Of a DNA stretch of 64,000 nucleotides, positions 19,928 through 27,954 are shown piece after piece. Made by a program: the position numbers and the translations under genes. Each line of letters begins with the position of its first letter. The first letter of the stretch is position 1. The stretch comes from Bacteroidetes bacterium ADurb.Bin302 (GTDB taxonomy: Bacteria; Bacteroidota; Bacteroidia; Bacteroidales; Paludibacteraceae). Below the pieces are notes generated by a model that ran no database searches, was not told the DNA's origin, and worked only from the letters and a program-made list of their open reading frames with translations. The DNA is taken from positions 4,626 through 68,625 of the forward strand of contig MWBK01000061.1 of assembly GCA_002069025.1 (NCBI GenBank), in the 5' to 3' direction.

Positions 19928-20750
19928 TCTTAAATCTCTCAGGTATATTTACAACCAAATGCCAACAAGCCATTGATGGTTTATTTAGTGCATATATAGG
20001 ACGACAAATTGTTTGAAATATTCGGGCTATGGGTAAATATTTATCACCATTTTTGGCTGTTTTGTTTGTTACAAAATTAATCGTTCTAAAACGCTTTTTT
20101 ATATGCCTAGTCCAGCCTGCCGCCATTCTGTCTTTATCCGAAAATCTACTTTCAAGTATGTTTTTATCAAAACATCCAAAATGAAATAAATAGAGATTCG
20201 CATCTATATGAAAATTATGCCCTTTAACACGATGAAAACCTGATCCCCAACGTAGCGGTTTGGAAACTATAACCGGTTTAGTATATCGCGACGACACAAA
20301 TGCGTAACTTCTTTGCTGTAAAAATAATTTGCCTCCGTCTATCTCTGATTCTTTATTCAAATTTTGACCTACATCCATTCCTAAACCTGACATACAAACG
20401 GGGCAATCAATTTGATTTAGGTATTCTGCTAATGTACAATTACATTTAGGATCTACCACTAAATACTCATCTGTATCTGTGCCAACTACTAAATCATATT
20501 CTTTTAATAACTGAGCAGCCTTTTGCGATAATATAAGTATTCGCATCTTATCTGCAGCAACAATATGTCCGGTAATTCTTGGATATTTTATAACATTTGT
20601 TTTTCCCAAATTAGCAGGAATAGATTGATCTTCTCCGTCGAGTAAAATGTATATATTCTCTTCTCCGAAACAATTTCCGTAGTAATTTATCCATTTTTCA
20701 AGAAAAAATTCATCATTTCTCGCCATTGTTATGGCGCATATTTTTTTCAT
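19917..20750 (-). CDS. GT2-type glycosyltransferase-like protein (Glyco_tranf_2_4/GT92-like)
   Basis: 277-residue protein opening with ICAITMARNDEFFLEKWINYY, the hallmark of the 'glycosyl transferase family 2, type 4' group. A DxD-like GTDTDEY motif (about residues 95-101) should bind the metal-nucleotide sugar, and a histidine-rich HRVKGHNFHID segment follows. No signal peptide or strong membrane helix. It is the first gene of a two-gene unit with the O-antigen ligase-like gene. The promoter -7 element ends only 4 nt before its ATG. Confidence 0.8.
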   Translation of the reverse strand: MKKICAITMARNDEFFLEKWINYYGNCFGEENIYILLDGEDQSIPANLGKTNVIKYPRITGHIVAADKMRILILSQKAAQLLKEYDLVVGTDTDEYLVVDPKCNCTLAEYLNQIDCPVCMSGLGMDVGQNLNKESEIDGGKLFLQQRSYAFVSSRYTKPVIVSKPLRWGSGFHRVKGHNFHIDANLYLFHFGCFDKNILESRFSDKDRMAAGWTRHIKKRFRTINFVTNKTAKNGDKYLPIARIFQTICRPIYALNKPSMACWHLVVNIPERFKNVL

Positions 20751-20754
20751 GACA

Positions 20755-20762
20755 CAAAAGTA
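20755..20762 (-). promoter_or_regulatory. Promoter -7 element of the GT2-like gene
   Basis: On the - strand TACTTTTG, with TTTG at 20787-20784 (21-nt spacer). The -7 element ends 4 nt before the ATG at 20750, which implies a nearly leaderless transcript. Confidence 0.55.
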
Positions 20763-20775
20763 AGGATTTTTTTAC

Positions 20776-20783
20776 TACTTTTG
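20776..20783 (+). promoter_or_regulatory. Promoter -7 element of the long-chain polyprenyl synthase gene
   Basis: TACTTTTG on the + strand, 21 nt before the ATG at 20805. It lies opposite and just upstream of the divergent promoter of the GT2-like gene; the - strand -33 TTTG overlaps it. Confidence 0.5.
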
Positions 20784-20804
20784 CAAATTCTATTTAAGAA
20801 TCGT

Positions 20805-21767
20805 ATGGCGATACCAGCGCAAATAAAACTTCCTATACAAGACTCCTTTGCATTATACGAAGAGGCCTACGCAAAATCTTTACATTCAAAAGATGCAATC
20901 CTTATGCCTTTAATAGAACACTTACGCCAATCAAGCGGTAAACAGATGCGTCCTATTTTGGTTTTGTTATGCGCAAAGTTATGTGGTATTGTTACACAAA
21001 ACACCTTACATGCAGCAATTGCATTAGAGTTACTTCATGTTGCCAGCTTAATACACGATGATGTTGTTGATGAGTCTGATAAACGTAGAGGCTACGCTTC
21101 GATACGCGCCAAATTCAATAACAAAATTGCAGTTTTAGGAGGTGACTTCATTCTTTCATCTGCCCTATCGGAAGCTGCATCCACCGAAAGTACAGCAATT
21201 ATTAAGGTTATTGCCGGACTGGGTAAAAATCTAAGTGAAGGTGAATTATTACAATTAGAAACCATAAATGAAAATCACTCGAACGAAAAAAAGTATTTTG
21301 ATATAATTAGCCGAAAGACAGCAGCTCTTTTTGCAGCATGCGCAAGACTTGGTTTTATTTCATCTACAAATACTGATATTGAGACAGAACAGAAGATCGT
21401 ATCTATTGGCGAGATTATTGGAACATGCTTCCAATTAAAAGATGATATTTTTGATTACGAAGCTAGCGATAAAATTGGCAAACCAACCGGTATTGATCTT
21501 GCCGAGGGTAAGCTTACCCTTCCTTTGATTCATGTAATAGAGAATTCTTCTGATGCAGAAAAGCAACGCATTAAAGAAGCTATTGAAAATAAAGAAATAA
21601 TTTATCTACAAGACTTAGCTCACCAAAAAGGAGGAATCAATTACGCAATAAAAAAGTTGCACGAACTACAAGAAAATGCTCTTTCTATATTAAATGAATT
21701 CCCGGAAAGCCCTGCAAGAACTGCAATTAGGGCTTATACCGAATACGTAGTTGACAGAAAATTATAA
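20805..21767 (+). CDS. Polyprenyl synthetase (octaprenyl-type, IspB-like)
   Basis: Long-chain trans-prenyl diphosphate synthase, 320 residues, expected to make the side chain of menaquinone. Motifs: GKQMRPIL, first aspartate-rich LIHDDVVDESDKRRG, and second FQLKDDIFDYEASDKIGKPTG with LAEGKLTLPLIH after it. The DDVVDxSxxRRG form is typical of IspB/HepT enzymes, unlike the shorter-chain paralogue at 11111-12091. A TTG at 20781 is in frame, but it overlaps the promoter; the ATG at 20805 is preferred. Confidence 0.9.
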   Translation: MAIPAQIKLPIQDSFALYEEAYAKSLHSKDAILMPLIEHLRQSSGKQMRPILVLLCAKLCGIVTQNTLHAAIALELLHVASLIHDDVVDESDKRRGYASIRAKFNNKIAVLGGDFILSSALSEAASTESTAIIKVIAGLGKNLSEGELLQLETINENHSNEKKYFDIISRKTAALFAACARLGFISSTNTDIETEQKIVSIGEIIGTCFQLKDDIFDYEASDKIGKPTGIDLAEGKLTLPLIHVIENSSDAEKQRIKEAIENKEIIYLQDLAHQKGGINYAIKKLHELQENALSILNEFPESPARTAIRAYTEYVVDRKL

Positions 21768-21776
21768 ATAAAAAAA

Positions 21777-21796
21777 GGCGGACCCTAAGATCCGCC
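21777..21796 (-). terminator. Terminator of the RRM gene
   Basis: GGCGGA (21777-21782) pairs with TCCGCC (21791-21796). On the - strand the hairpin is followed by a run of seven T, so it is a proper terminator for the RRM gene; it can also stop read-through from the convergent polyprenyl synthase gene. Confidence 0.8.
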
Positions 21797-21807
21797 CAAG
21801 ATTAAGC

Positions 21808-22053
21808 TCATTTACGTAAGTTGGCTTCTTTTATCACCATCGTGCGTCCGTCTAATTCTGTGCCATTTAATGATTCCATGGCTTTTTGGCCAGCAGCATC
21901 GTCTGAGATTTCAACGAAAGCAAAACCTTTTGATTTACCGGTTTCGCGATCTTTGATAATCTTTACTGAAACTACTTCACCATACTCTTGCATAACTTTT
22001 GATAAGTCACTTTCCTTTAGCTTATAGCTAAGGTTTCCAATGTAAAGGTTCAT
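21808..22053 (-). CDS. Small RRM-domain RNA-binding protein
   Basis: 81-residue protein consisting of a single RNA recognition motif. RNP2 is LYIGNL at residues 3-8 and RNP1 is KGFAFVEI at about 43-50, with the aromatic RNA-stacking residues in place. There is no glycine-rich tail. The frame is open upstream to 22101, but MNLYIGNLSYKL at 22053 is the conserved N-terminus. Family knowledge: Bacteroidetes lack a classical Hfq in many species and carry several such RRM proteins, some shown to bind mRNAs and small RNAs (RbpA/RbpB in Bacteroides). It has its own terminator and may bind the two small-RNA-like elements of this window, which is inference. Confidence 0.93.
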   Translation of the reverse strand: MNLYIGNLSYKLKESDLSKVMQEYGEVVSVKIIKDRETGKSKGFAFVEISDDAAGQKAMESLNGTELDGRTMVIKEANLRK

Positions 22054-22157
22054 AAAGAAAAATAGATAAATAAATAAATGTTTCGCAATTTTGAAATTCA
22101 AAATCGCAGCGCAAAGAAAGTCATAAATTTTGGATTTACAATTTTTTCAAGGGGAAA

Positions 22158-23633
22158 TTATTGTTGTAAGACTTCCATTCTGTTAGCATCTAAGCGAATA
22201 AAAGTAAATAGCAATATCGTAAAGCCCCACATAGAAGAGCCTCCATAACTAAAAAATGGAAGCGGAATACCGATAACAGGAACCAAGCCTATTACCATCC
22301 CTATATTGACGCAAAAATGGAAGAACAAAATACTAACTACGCTATAGCCGTAAATTCTACTGAATGGCGATCTTTGTCGCTCTGCCAGAATGATAAGCCG
22401 AATCAACAGTATAACAAACAAAGCAACAACGAAAAAGGTACCTATAAAACCTTTTTCCTCACCTATAGTACAAAAAATAAAGTCAGTGTCTTGTTCCGGT
22501 ACATAATTCAGTTTTGTTTGAGTGCCATTTAAGAAACCTTTGCCTATAAATCCACCCGAACCTATTGCGATCTGCGATTGTCGTACATTATAACCTGCTC
22601 CTTGCGGATCATCTTCTAAACCTAAAACAATTTTTATACGTATTTGTTGATGAGGCTCCAAAATCTTGTTAAAAGCATAGTCTGCAGAATAACAAAGAGC
22701 AATTGTACCAATCAAAAACAAAGAAAGCATGAAATATGTTTTTCGTCTCTTGTATACGCTCCATGTAATCAATAACAATATACTTGCAGTCATGTTCATT
22801 AGCAATATGTTCGTATGCGAAATCCACGATGCATTTATTAAATTTATAATTCCACCTATAAAATAGATTATAATATTTATAACTATATATAATTTGATAA
22901 ATGGTATATCATTCAAATAGTATTTTATAAGAATTGCGCCTATAATTATTGCAAGTACAAACACAATTATATAACCATATCTTTCGACTGATGGCAGCTC
23001 ACCAACCTCTAAAGGAATATTGTTAAACCTTAAAACTAATATAAAAAACAAAACAATAATGAACCCAAACATAAGAAATGAGCCATCCATACCTTCGCGG
23101 AATAACACTAATAAGAAAGCCGCAAAAACCAATGCAGAACCGGTTTCACTCTGCCCAACAATAATCAACATAGGCAAGCATATTATTGTTGCAATAATAG
23201 CAATATTACGAGCTTGGTGCAGATTAAACTGATAAGAACTCATGAATTTTGCCAAACACAAAGCAGTTGCGAATTTTGCAAATTCCGCCGGCTGTATACT
23301 GAAAGATCCTATTTTAATCCATGAATGTGAGCCTTTAATGTCTGGCGATATAAAAATTGTTGCAACTAGTACCACTATCATCAGCCCATAAAATAGATAA
23401 GCTATATTGTTATAAAATTTACCATCAATAAGTAATACTAAAATCGATAAAACTGCGGCACAAGAGATCCATATCAATTGCATACCATGACGCATCGAGA
23501 AATTAAATATTTCCGGATGTTCAAAATCATAACATGCGGCGTATATTGTTACCCATCCGGCAATAACCATAACAATATAAATTGCTATAGTCCACCAATC
23601 CAATGATTTAATCAGGCTTACTTTCCGTTCCAT
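22158..23633 (-). CDS. rodA: RodA, SEDS peptidoglycan polymerase
   Basis: Multi-pass SEDS glycosyltransferase that polymerises lipid II for lateral wall growth together with PBP2. Motifs: GSHSWIKIGSFSIQPAEFAKF, GSGGFIGKGFLNGTQTKLNYVPEQDTDFIF with the family aspartate, and the C-terminal PFFSYGGSSMWG. At 491 residues it is longer than the usual ~370 because of extra helices near residues 165-270, common in Bacteroidetes. The start overlaps the end of mrdA by 26 nt. Confidence 0.95.
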   Translation of the reverse strand: MERKVSLIKSLDWWTIAIYIVMVIAGWVTIYAACYDFEHPEIFNFSMRHGMQLIWISCAAVLSILVLLIDGKFYNNIAYLFYGLMIVVLVATIFISPDIKGSHSWIKIGSFSIQPAEFAKFATALCLAKFMSSYQFNLHQARNIAIIATIICLPMLIIVGQSETGSALVFAAFLLVLFREGMDGSFLMFGFIIVLFFILVLRFNNIPLEVGELPSVERYGYIIVFVLAIIIGAILIKYYLNDIPFIKLYIVINIIIYFIGGIINLINASWISHTNILLMNMTASILLLITWSVYKRRKTYFMLSLFLIGTIALCYSADYAFNKILEPHQQIRIKIVLGLEDDPQGAGYNVRQSQIAIGSGGFIGKGFLNGTQTKLNYVPEQDTDFIFCTIGEEKGFIGTFFVVALFVILLIRLIILAERQRSPFSRIYGYSVVSILFFHFCVNIGMVIGLVPVIGIPLPFFSYGGSSMWGFTILLFTFIRLDANRMEVLQQ

Positions 23634-25500
23634 TTTCCGTTGTATCTCCGTAAAATTTTGCGTTCATTATTCTTTCTTCCAAATATAAACGATTTGGACT
23701 AATTGAACGACGTAAATATTTTTCAATCATTAAGCTTGCAATAGGAACAGCCCATGTTGCACCAAAACCGGCATTTTCAACATATACGGCAATCGCTATT
23801 TTAGGATTGTCTTTAGGCGCAAAAGCAATAAAAATGGAGTGATCTTTTCCGTGTGGATTCTGTGCAGTTCCTGTTTTACCGCAAAATTCCAAACTATCAA
23901 TTCGTCCGATACGTGCAGTACCTGCCATTACAGCACCTAGCATACCTTCATGCACAACATCAAAGTACTTCGATTCTATAGTTGAATAATGCTTAGTTCT
24001 ATATTTAATATCAATGCTATCACCCTCAATAGACTTCATTATATGAGGTGTATAGAAATAACCTTTATTAGCTATACAAGCTGCTAAATTTGCTGTTTGA
24101 ATAGGAGTTGCCAATACCTCACCTTGACCAATTGAGATTGAAATTATAGTAGAAGACCTCCAATGGTTCTTACCATATATCTTATCATAACGCGAACTCT
24201 TAAGAATTAATCCGCTTTTTTCGTTAGGGAAATCAACACCTAATTTGTCGCCAAAACCTAGAGAAGTTACATGACCACGCCAAACATCATACGCATGGCT
24301 TGATGTTTTGTACTTAGCAAGATTATTATCTAACATCTCTCTCAAGCAAAAACAATAATATGCATTACACGAGTTTTGAATTGATTGCGGCAAATTCAAT
24401 GGAGAAGAATGTGCGTGACAACCTAATTTACGCCCTCCTCCGTAAAAATAACCTCCATGACAAGGGAAAGTTGTATTATAATTGATAAGTTCCTCCTGTT
24501 GCATTACAAGTGCCTGTACAAGTTTAAATGTAGAACCAGGAGGGTACATAGCCATCATGGGTCTGTCGAATAATGGTTTATTCGGATCTTTCAATAATTC
24601 CGAATAATTGACTGAGCGTTTTCTACCAACTAACAAAGACGGATCAAATGAAGGGCTGGAAACCAATGCCAATATTTCGCCTGTACTAGGTTCTATAGCT
24701 ACAATACTTCCAAGTTTGTAGTTCATCAACTCTTCGCCATATTGTTGAAGTTCTATATCAAGTCCAACAGTTACATTTTTGCCTGATTTTGGTAAAATAT
24801 CTCTTTCGCCATTCTGATATCTACCTTTAATACGACCATGTACATCACGCAGCAAAATCTCAACACCCTTTTCACCTCTAAGTTGCTCCTCGTATGTTTT
24901 CTCAATACCCGATTGGCCTTTATAGTCACCTTTCTTATAGTAAGAATCCGATTCTATCTGTTTTTGATTAACTTCACCAATAGAACCAATTGCGTGGGCA
25001 CCATGTGGTACTGTATATTCTCTCAAAACGCGTTGCTGAACAAATGTACCGGAGAAACGAAATTGTTTTTCTTGAAATCTACCATAATCTTCACCTGATA
25101 ATTGCGACATAAACACTTGCGGAGTATATCTTGAATATCCGGGATTATTTTTACGGTCCTTTATTTCATTAATCCTTGTGATGAATTCTTCTTTCGTAAT
25201 ATTAAGTGTATTACAAAATGTCAATGTATCAAAATCGTGCATCTCACGCATAATTAACATCACATCATACACAGGTTGATTCGAAACAATTAATTTTCCG
25301 TTTCTATCATATATAAGACCTCTTGAAGGGTATATTGTTTTTTTAAGGAAGGCATTACTATCTGCATTATCTTTATAAGAGGCATCAACAATCTGTAAAA
25401 AAAACAGACGACTAATATATATTATGGCAACAAATACTATAATCCAAGTAATAGTTTGTTGTCGTTTTTTGTAGTCTTGTTTATTTCTATAGTAACTCAT
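23608..25500 (-). CDS. mrdA: Penicillin-binding protein 2 (transpeptidase)
   Basis: Class B penicillin-binding protein that cross-links peptidoglycan during elongation, partner of RodA. One N-terminal membrane helix (about 17-35), a dimerisation domain, and a transpeptidase domain with PPGSTFK (S323, K326), SCN in NSCNAYY, and KTGTAQNPHGKDHS (KTG). 630 residues is normal. The GCHAHSSPLNLPQSIQNSC segment is typical for PBP2. Translationally coupled to mreD by ATGA and to rodA by a 26-nt overlap. Confidence 0.96.
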   Translation of the reverse strand: MSYYRNKQDYKKRQQTITWIIVFVAIIYISRLFFLQIVDASYKDNADSNAFLKKTIYPSRGLIYDRNGKLIVSNQPVYDVMLIMREMHDFDTLTFCNTLNITKEEFITRINEIKDRKNNPGYSRYTPQVFMSQLSGEDYGRFQEKQFRFSGTFVQQRVLREYTVPHGAHAIGSIGEVNQKQIESDSYYKKGDYKGQSGIEKTYEEQLRGEKGVEILLRDVHGRIKGRYQNGERDILPKSGKNVTVGLDIELQQYGEELMNYKLGSIVAIEPSTGEILALVSSPSFDPSLLVGRKRSVNYSELLKDPNKPLFDRPMMAMYPPGSTFKLVQALVMQQEELINYNTTFPCHGGYFYGGGRKLGCHAHSSPLNLPQSIQNSCNAYYCFCLREMLDNNLAKYKTSSHAYDVWRGHVTSLGFGDKLGVDFPNEKSGLILKSSRYDKIYGKNHWRSSTIISISIGQGEVLATPIQTANLAACIANKGYFYTPHIMKSIEGDSIDIKYRTKHYSTIESKYFDVVHEGMLGAVMAGTARIGRIDSLEFCGKTGTAQNPHGKDHSIFIAFAPKDNPKIAIAVYVENAGFGATWAVPIASLMIEKYLRRSISPNRLYLEERIMNAKFYGDTTENGTESKPD

Positions 25501-25997
25501 TTTTTTCGCGCCAAATCATAACAGAGTATTAGAAGCAAAGTAACAATGGTATTAGATACAACACGCAAAAGAGTAAACCAAAAAAATCTTACAGAAAGTG
25601 TTTCTAAATAAAACAAAAGAGCATGATGCACAAAAACAATTCCTATTGCATATTTAATATAATTTCCAAAACCAAAACTTTTAATTGATGGAGATGTTAA
25701 TGCAAAATCATTATGCGAAAACAATGCATTAATCCAAGTATTACGGAAAAACGCAACAAATACACAGGCAAACGCGTGTATTCCCATAGTATTACTAAAC
25801 ATATCTATAAGCATACCAAGAATAAACGACAAAATCATTGCCCAATTCTTATTGATGCCAACAGGTAAACTTAATATGAAAATTACATATATGTATGGGC
25901 TTATAAATCCAAAATAATCAATATTGTCAAATAACACAACTTGTAAGAAAACAAGCACAATAAATAAGACAGTATTTCGTAAGATTGATTCTATCAT
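25497..25997 (-). CDS. mreD: Rod shape-determining protein MreD
   Basis: 166-residue inner membrane protein with about five hydrophobic helices, an MreD-like topology; sequence identity in this family is low and the call leans on position. Its ATG shares one base with the mreC stop (TAATG) and its stop overlaps the mrdA start by 4 nt, so it is embedded in the elongasome operon. Confidence 0.88.
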   Translation of the reverse strand: MIESILRNTVLFIVLVFLQVVLFDNIDYFGFISPYIYVIFILSLPVGINKNWAMILSFILGMLIDMFSNTMGIHAFACVFVAFFRNTWINALFSHNDFALTSPSIKSFGFGNYIKYAIGIVFVHHALLFYLETLSVRFFWFTLLRVVSNTIVTLLLILCYDLARKK

Positions 25998-26830
25998 TAT
26001 TTTATGCTCCTTTCCAATTCTTGTAATTCAGTACTGTTTGCAAATACGATAATATCAACATACGACAAACGTCTGAAATCGGTTGATAATTCTACTTTAA
26101 TAGAATAAAAATTATCTGATTCTGTCAATTCTTTTTCTACAACTTTACCTGCAGGAATTCCTTCCGGAAAGATTGATGAAAAACCACTAGTACTAAGCGT
26201 TTCGTTAAGACGAACAGGTACGTGACGCGGAATTTCCTCAAGACTGGCATACATAGGATTAACTCCATCCCAAACTAAAGAACCAAAATTTTTACAAGAA
26301 TCAAGACGACAACTTATTTTTGACTGCGGATTTAATAATGATAAAACTACGCAGAAATTCTTTGAAACGGTTTGAACAACACCCACAATACCTTCGCTAC
26401 AAACAACTCCCATATCAGGTTTTACTCCGTCTCTTTCACCTTTGTTTAAAGTTATATAATTTTGAAATTTATTGACCGTATTGCCAATAACCTTAGCCCT
26501 GATATAATGATAATCTTTATCTGCATCAATATAAATTGAATCTTGTACAGTGTCTTGGTAAGTCGACATCCTATTTGACATTTCCAATAATTGATTTTTT
26601 AATGCAGTATTTTGTTCTGATAGTAAATCGTTATTATGACGTAGGTTAAAGTAACCTGTTACCATATCAACAGTATTAAAAACATTTCCGCTAACAACAT
26701 TCGATGTGCTTAAAAACACCGAACGATGGTAATTGTTTTGATTTACCATCAATATTATCGCAACTATCTCTAAACATAAGAACAATAGTAACGAACTGAA
26801 TTTTATCAAAAAACGGATAAGGTTTCCCAT
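25997..26830 (-). CDS. mreC: Rod shape-determining protein MreC
   Basis: 277-residue bitopic protein: one N-terminal helix (about 10-28), a coiled coil (about 55-80), then the two beta-barrel domains of MreC with KVIGNTVNKFQNYITLNKGERDGVKPDMGVV and FPEGIPAGKVV. It links cytoplasmic MreB to PBP2 in the periplasm. A 57-nt gap with an 8-bp GC-rich hairpin separates it from mreB, the largest gap within the operon. Confidence 0.94.
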   Translation of the reverse strand: MGNLIRFLIKFSSLLLFLCLEIVAIILMVNQNNYHRSVFLSTSNVVSGNVFNTVDMVTGYFNLRHNNDLLSEQNTALKNQLLEMSNRMSTYQDTVQDSIYIDADKDYHYIRAKVIGNTVNKFQNYITLNKGERDGVKPDMGVVCSEGIVGVVQTVSKNFCVVLSLLNPQSKISCRLDSCKNFGSLVWDGVNPMYASLEEIPRHVPVRLNETLSTSGFSSIFPEGIPAGKVVEKELTESDNFYSIKVELSTDFRRLSYVDIIVFANSTELQELERSIK

Positions 26831-26846
26831 TTTATTATGTACAAGA

Positions 26847-26872
26847 AGCCGCCGATTAAGAAACCGGCGGCT
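26847..26872 (-). promoter_or_regulatory. GC-rich hairpin between mreB and mreC
   Basis: AGCCGCCG (26847-26854) and CGGCGGCT (26865-26872) form an 8-bp stem with a 10-nt loop. No T run follows on the - strand, so it is probably not a full terminator; it could be a stabilising 3' structure for the mreB message or a partial attenuator that sets mreB above mreCD. Confidence 0.55.
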
Positions 26873-26887
26873 GTGTTCATAAAACTA

Positions 26888-27913
26888 TTAACGCATTAAG
26901 AACGAATAATTATCAACATTCTTAAGAGCAAGACCGGTTCCACGTGCTACTGCATGTAATGGATCGTCTGCTATATGAAATTGAATATTCATTTTATCGT
27001 ACAAACGCTTGCTTAAACCGCGTAACAAAGCACCGCCCCCTGACAAGAAAATACCATTTCGCACTATATCTGCATACAACTCAGGAGGAGTTTGCTCTAA
27101 AGCACTTAATATAGCTGTTTCCATTTTTGAAATTGATTTATCCAAACAATGTGCGATCTCCTGATAAGAAACAGGTACTTCCATTGGCAAGGCTGTCATA
27201 CGATTTGGACCATGAACTATATAATCTTCCGGAGCTTCCTCATCGCTAAGTTCAGTTAAAGCTGAACCAACATTAATCTTAATCAACTCTGCAGTACGCT
27301 CACCTACTTTAATGTTGTGCATTCTGCCCATATATTCTTGAATATCGGCAGTTAAATCATCACCTGCGATACGAATTGAACGATTACAAACCAAACCTCC
27401 TAAAGAGATAACAGCAATTTCTGTTGTACCACCACCTATGTCAACTATCATGTTGCCTTCGGGTGCTTCTACATCAAGTCCGATACCCATAGCTGAAGCC
27501 ATTGGCTCGAAAACCATATAAATATCACGACCACCGGCATGTTCAGAAGAGTCACGTACAGCACGCATTTCTACCTCAGTAATTCCGGAAGGAATACCTA
27601 CAACCATTTTTAATGATGGAGAGAAGAAACTATTCTTCGAACTAATCATTTTAATCATGCCGCGAATCATCATCTCTGCAGCATAAAAGTCTGCAATAAC
27701 ACCATCTCTTAGAGGACGTACTGTGCGGATATGATCATGCTCTTTCCCTTGCATCTGACGAGCTTGTTTACCAATAGCAACCAATTTGTCAGTTCGCTTG
27801 TCTAGAGCTACTATTGATGGTTCATCTAATACGATTTTTCCATTCTGGATAATAATCGTATTCGCCGTTCCAAGATCCATGGCGATTTCTTGTGTAAATG
27901 AAAATAATCCCAT
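26888..27913 (-). CDS. mreB: Rod shape-determining protein MreB
   Basis: Bacterial actin that positions the elongasome. Motifs: MDLGTANTIIIQ (phosphate 1), MIVDIGGGTTEIAVISLGG (phosphate 2) and GIFLSGGGALLRG (adenosine). The 341 residues are normal. It follows purH by 41 nt and heads the mre genes; purH-mreB adjacency is typical of Bacteroidetes. Confidence 0.97.
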   Translation of the reverse strand: MGLFSFTQEIAMDLGTANTIIIQNGKIVLDEPSIVALDKRTDKLVAIGKQARQMQGKEHDHIRTVRPLRDGVIADFYAAEMMIRGMIKMISSKNSFFSPSLKMVVGIPSGITEVEMRAVRDSSEHAGGRDIYMVFEPMASAMGIGLDVEAPEGNMIVDIGGGTTEIAVISLGGLVCNRSIRIAGDDLTADIQEYMGRMHNIKVGERTAELIKINVGSALTELSDEEAPEDYIVHGPNRMTALPMEVPVSYQEIAHCLDKSISKMETAILSALEQTPPELYADIVRNGIFLSGGGALLRGLSKRLYDKMNIQFHIADDPLHAVARGTGLALKNVDNYSFLMR

Positions 27914-27954
27914 CTTATTCTAAATAATTTATTTAATACAATTTCAAAAATATC

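Noticed and set aside
20781..20804. Upstream TTG start for the long-chain polyprenyl synthase
   Set aside because: It lies inside the -7 promoter element; the ATG at 20805 has a normal leader and matches the family start better.
26847..26872. mreB-mreC hairpin as an intrinsic terminator
   Set aside because: No T tract follows the stem on the transcribed strand.
26940..26960. CACGTG inside mreB as a third parS site
   Set aside because: Only the left half matches (TTCCACGTG); the right arm continues as CTACTGC, so the palindrome is absent.
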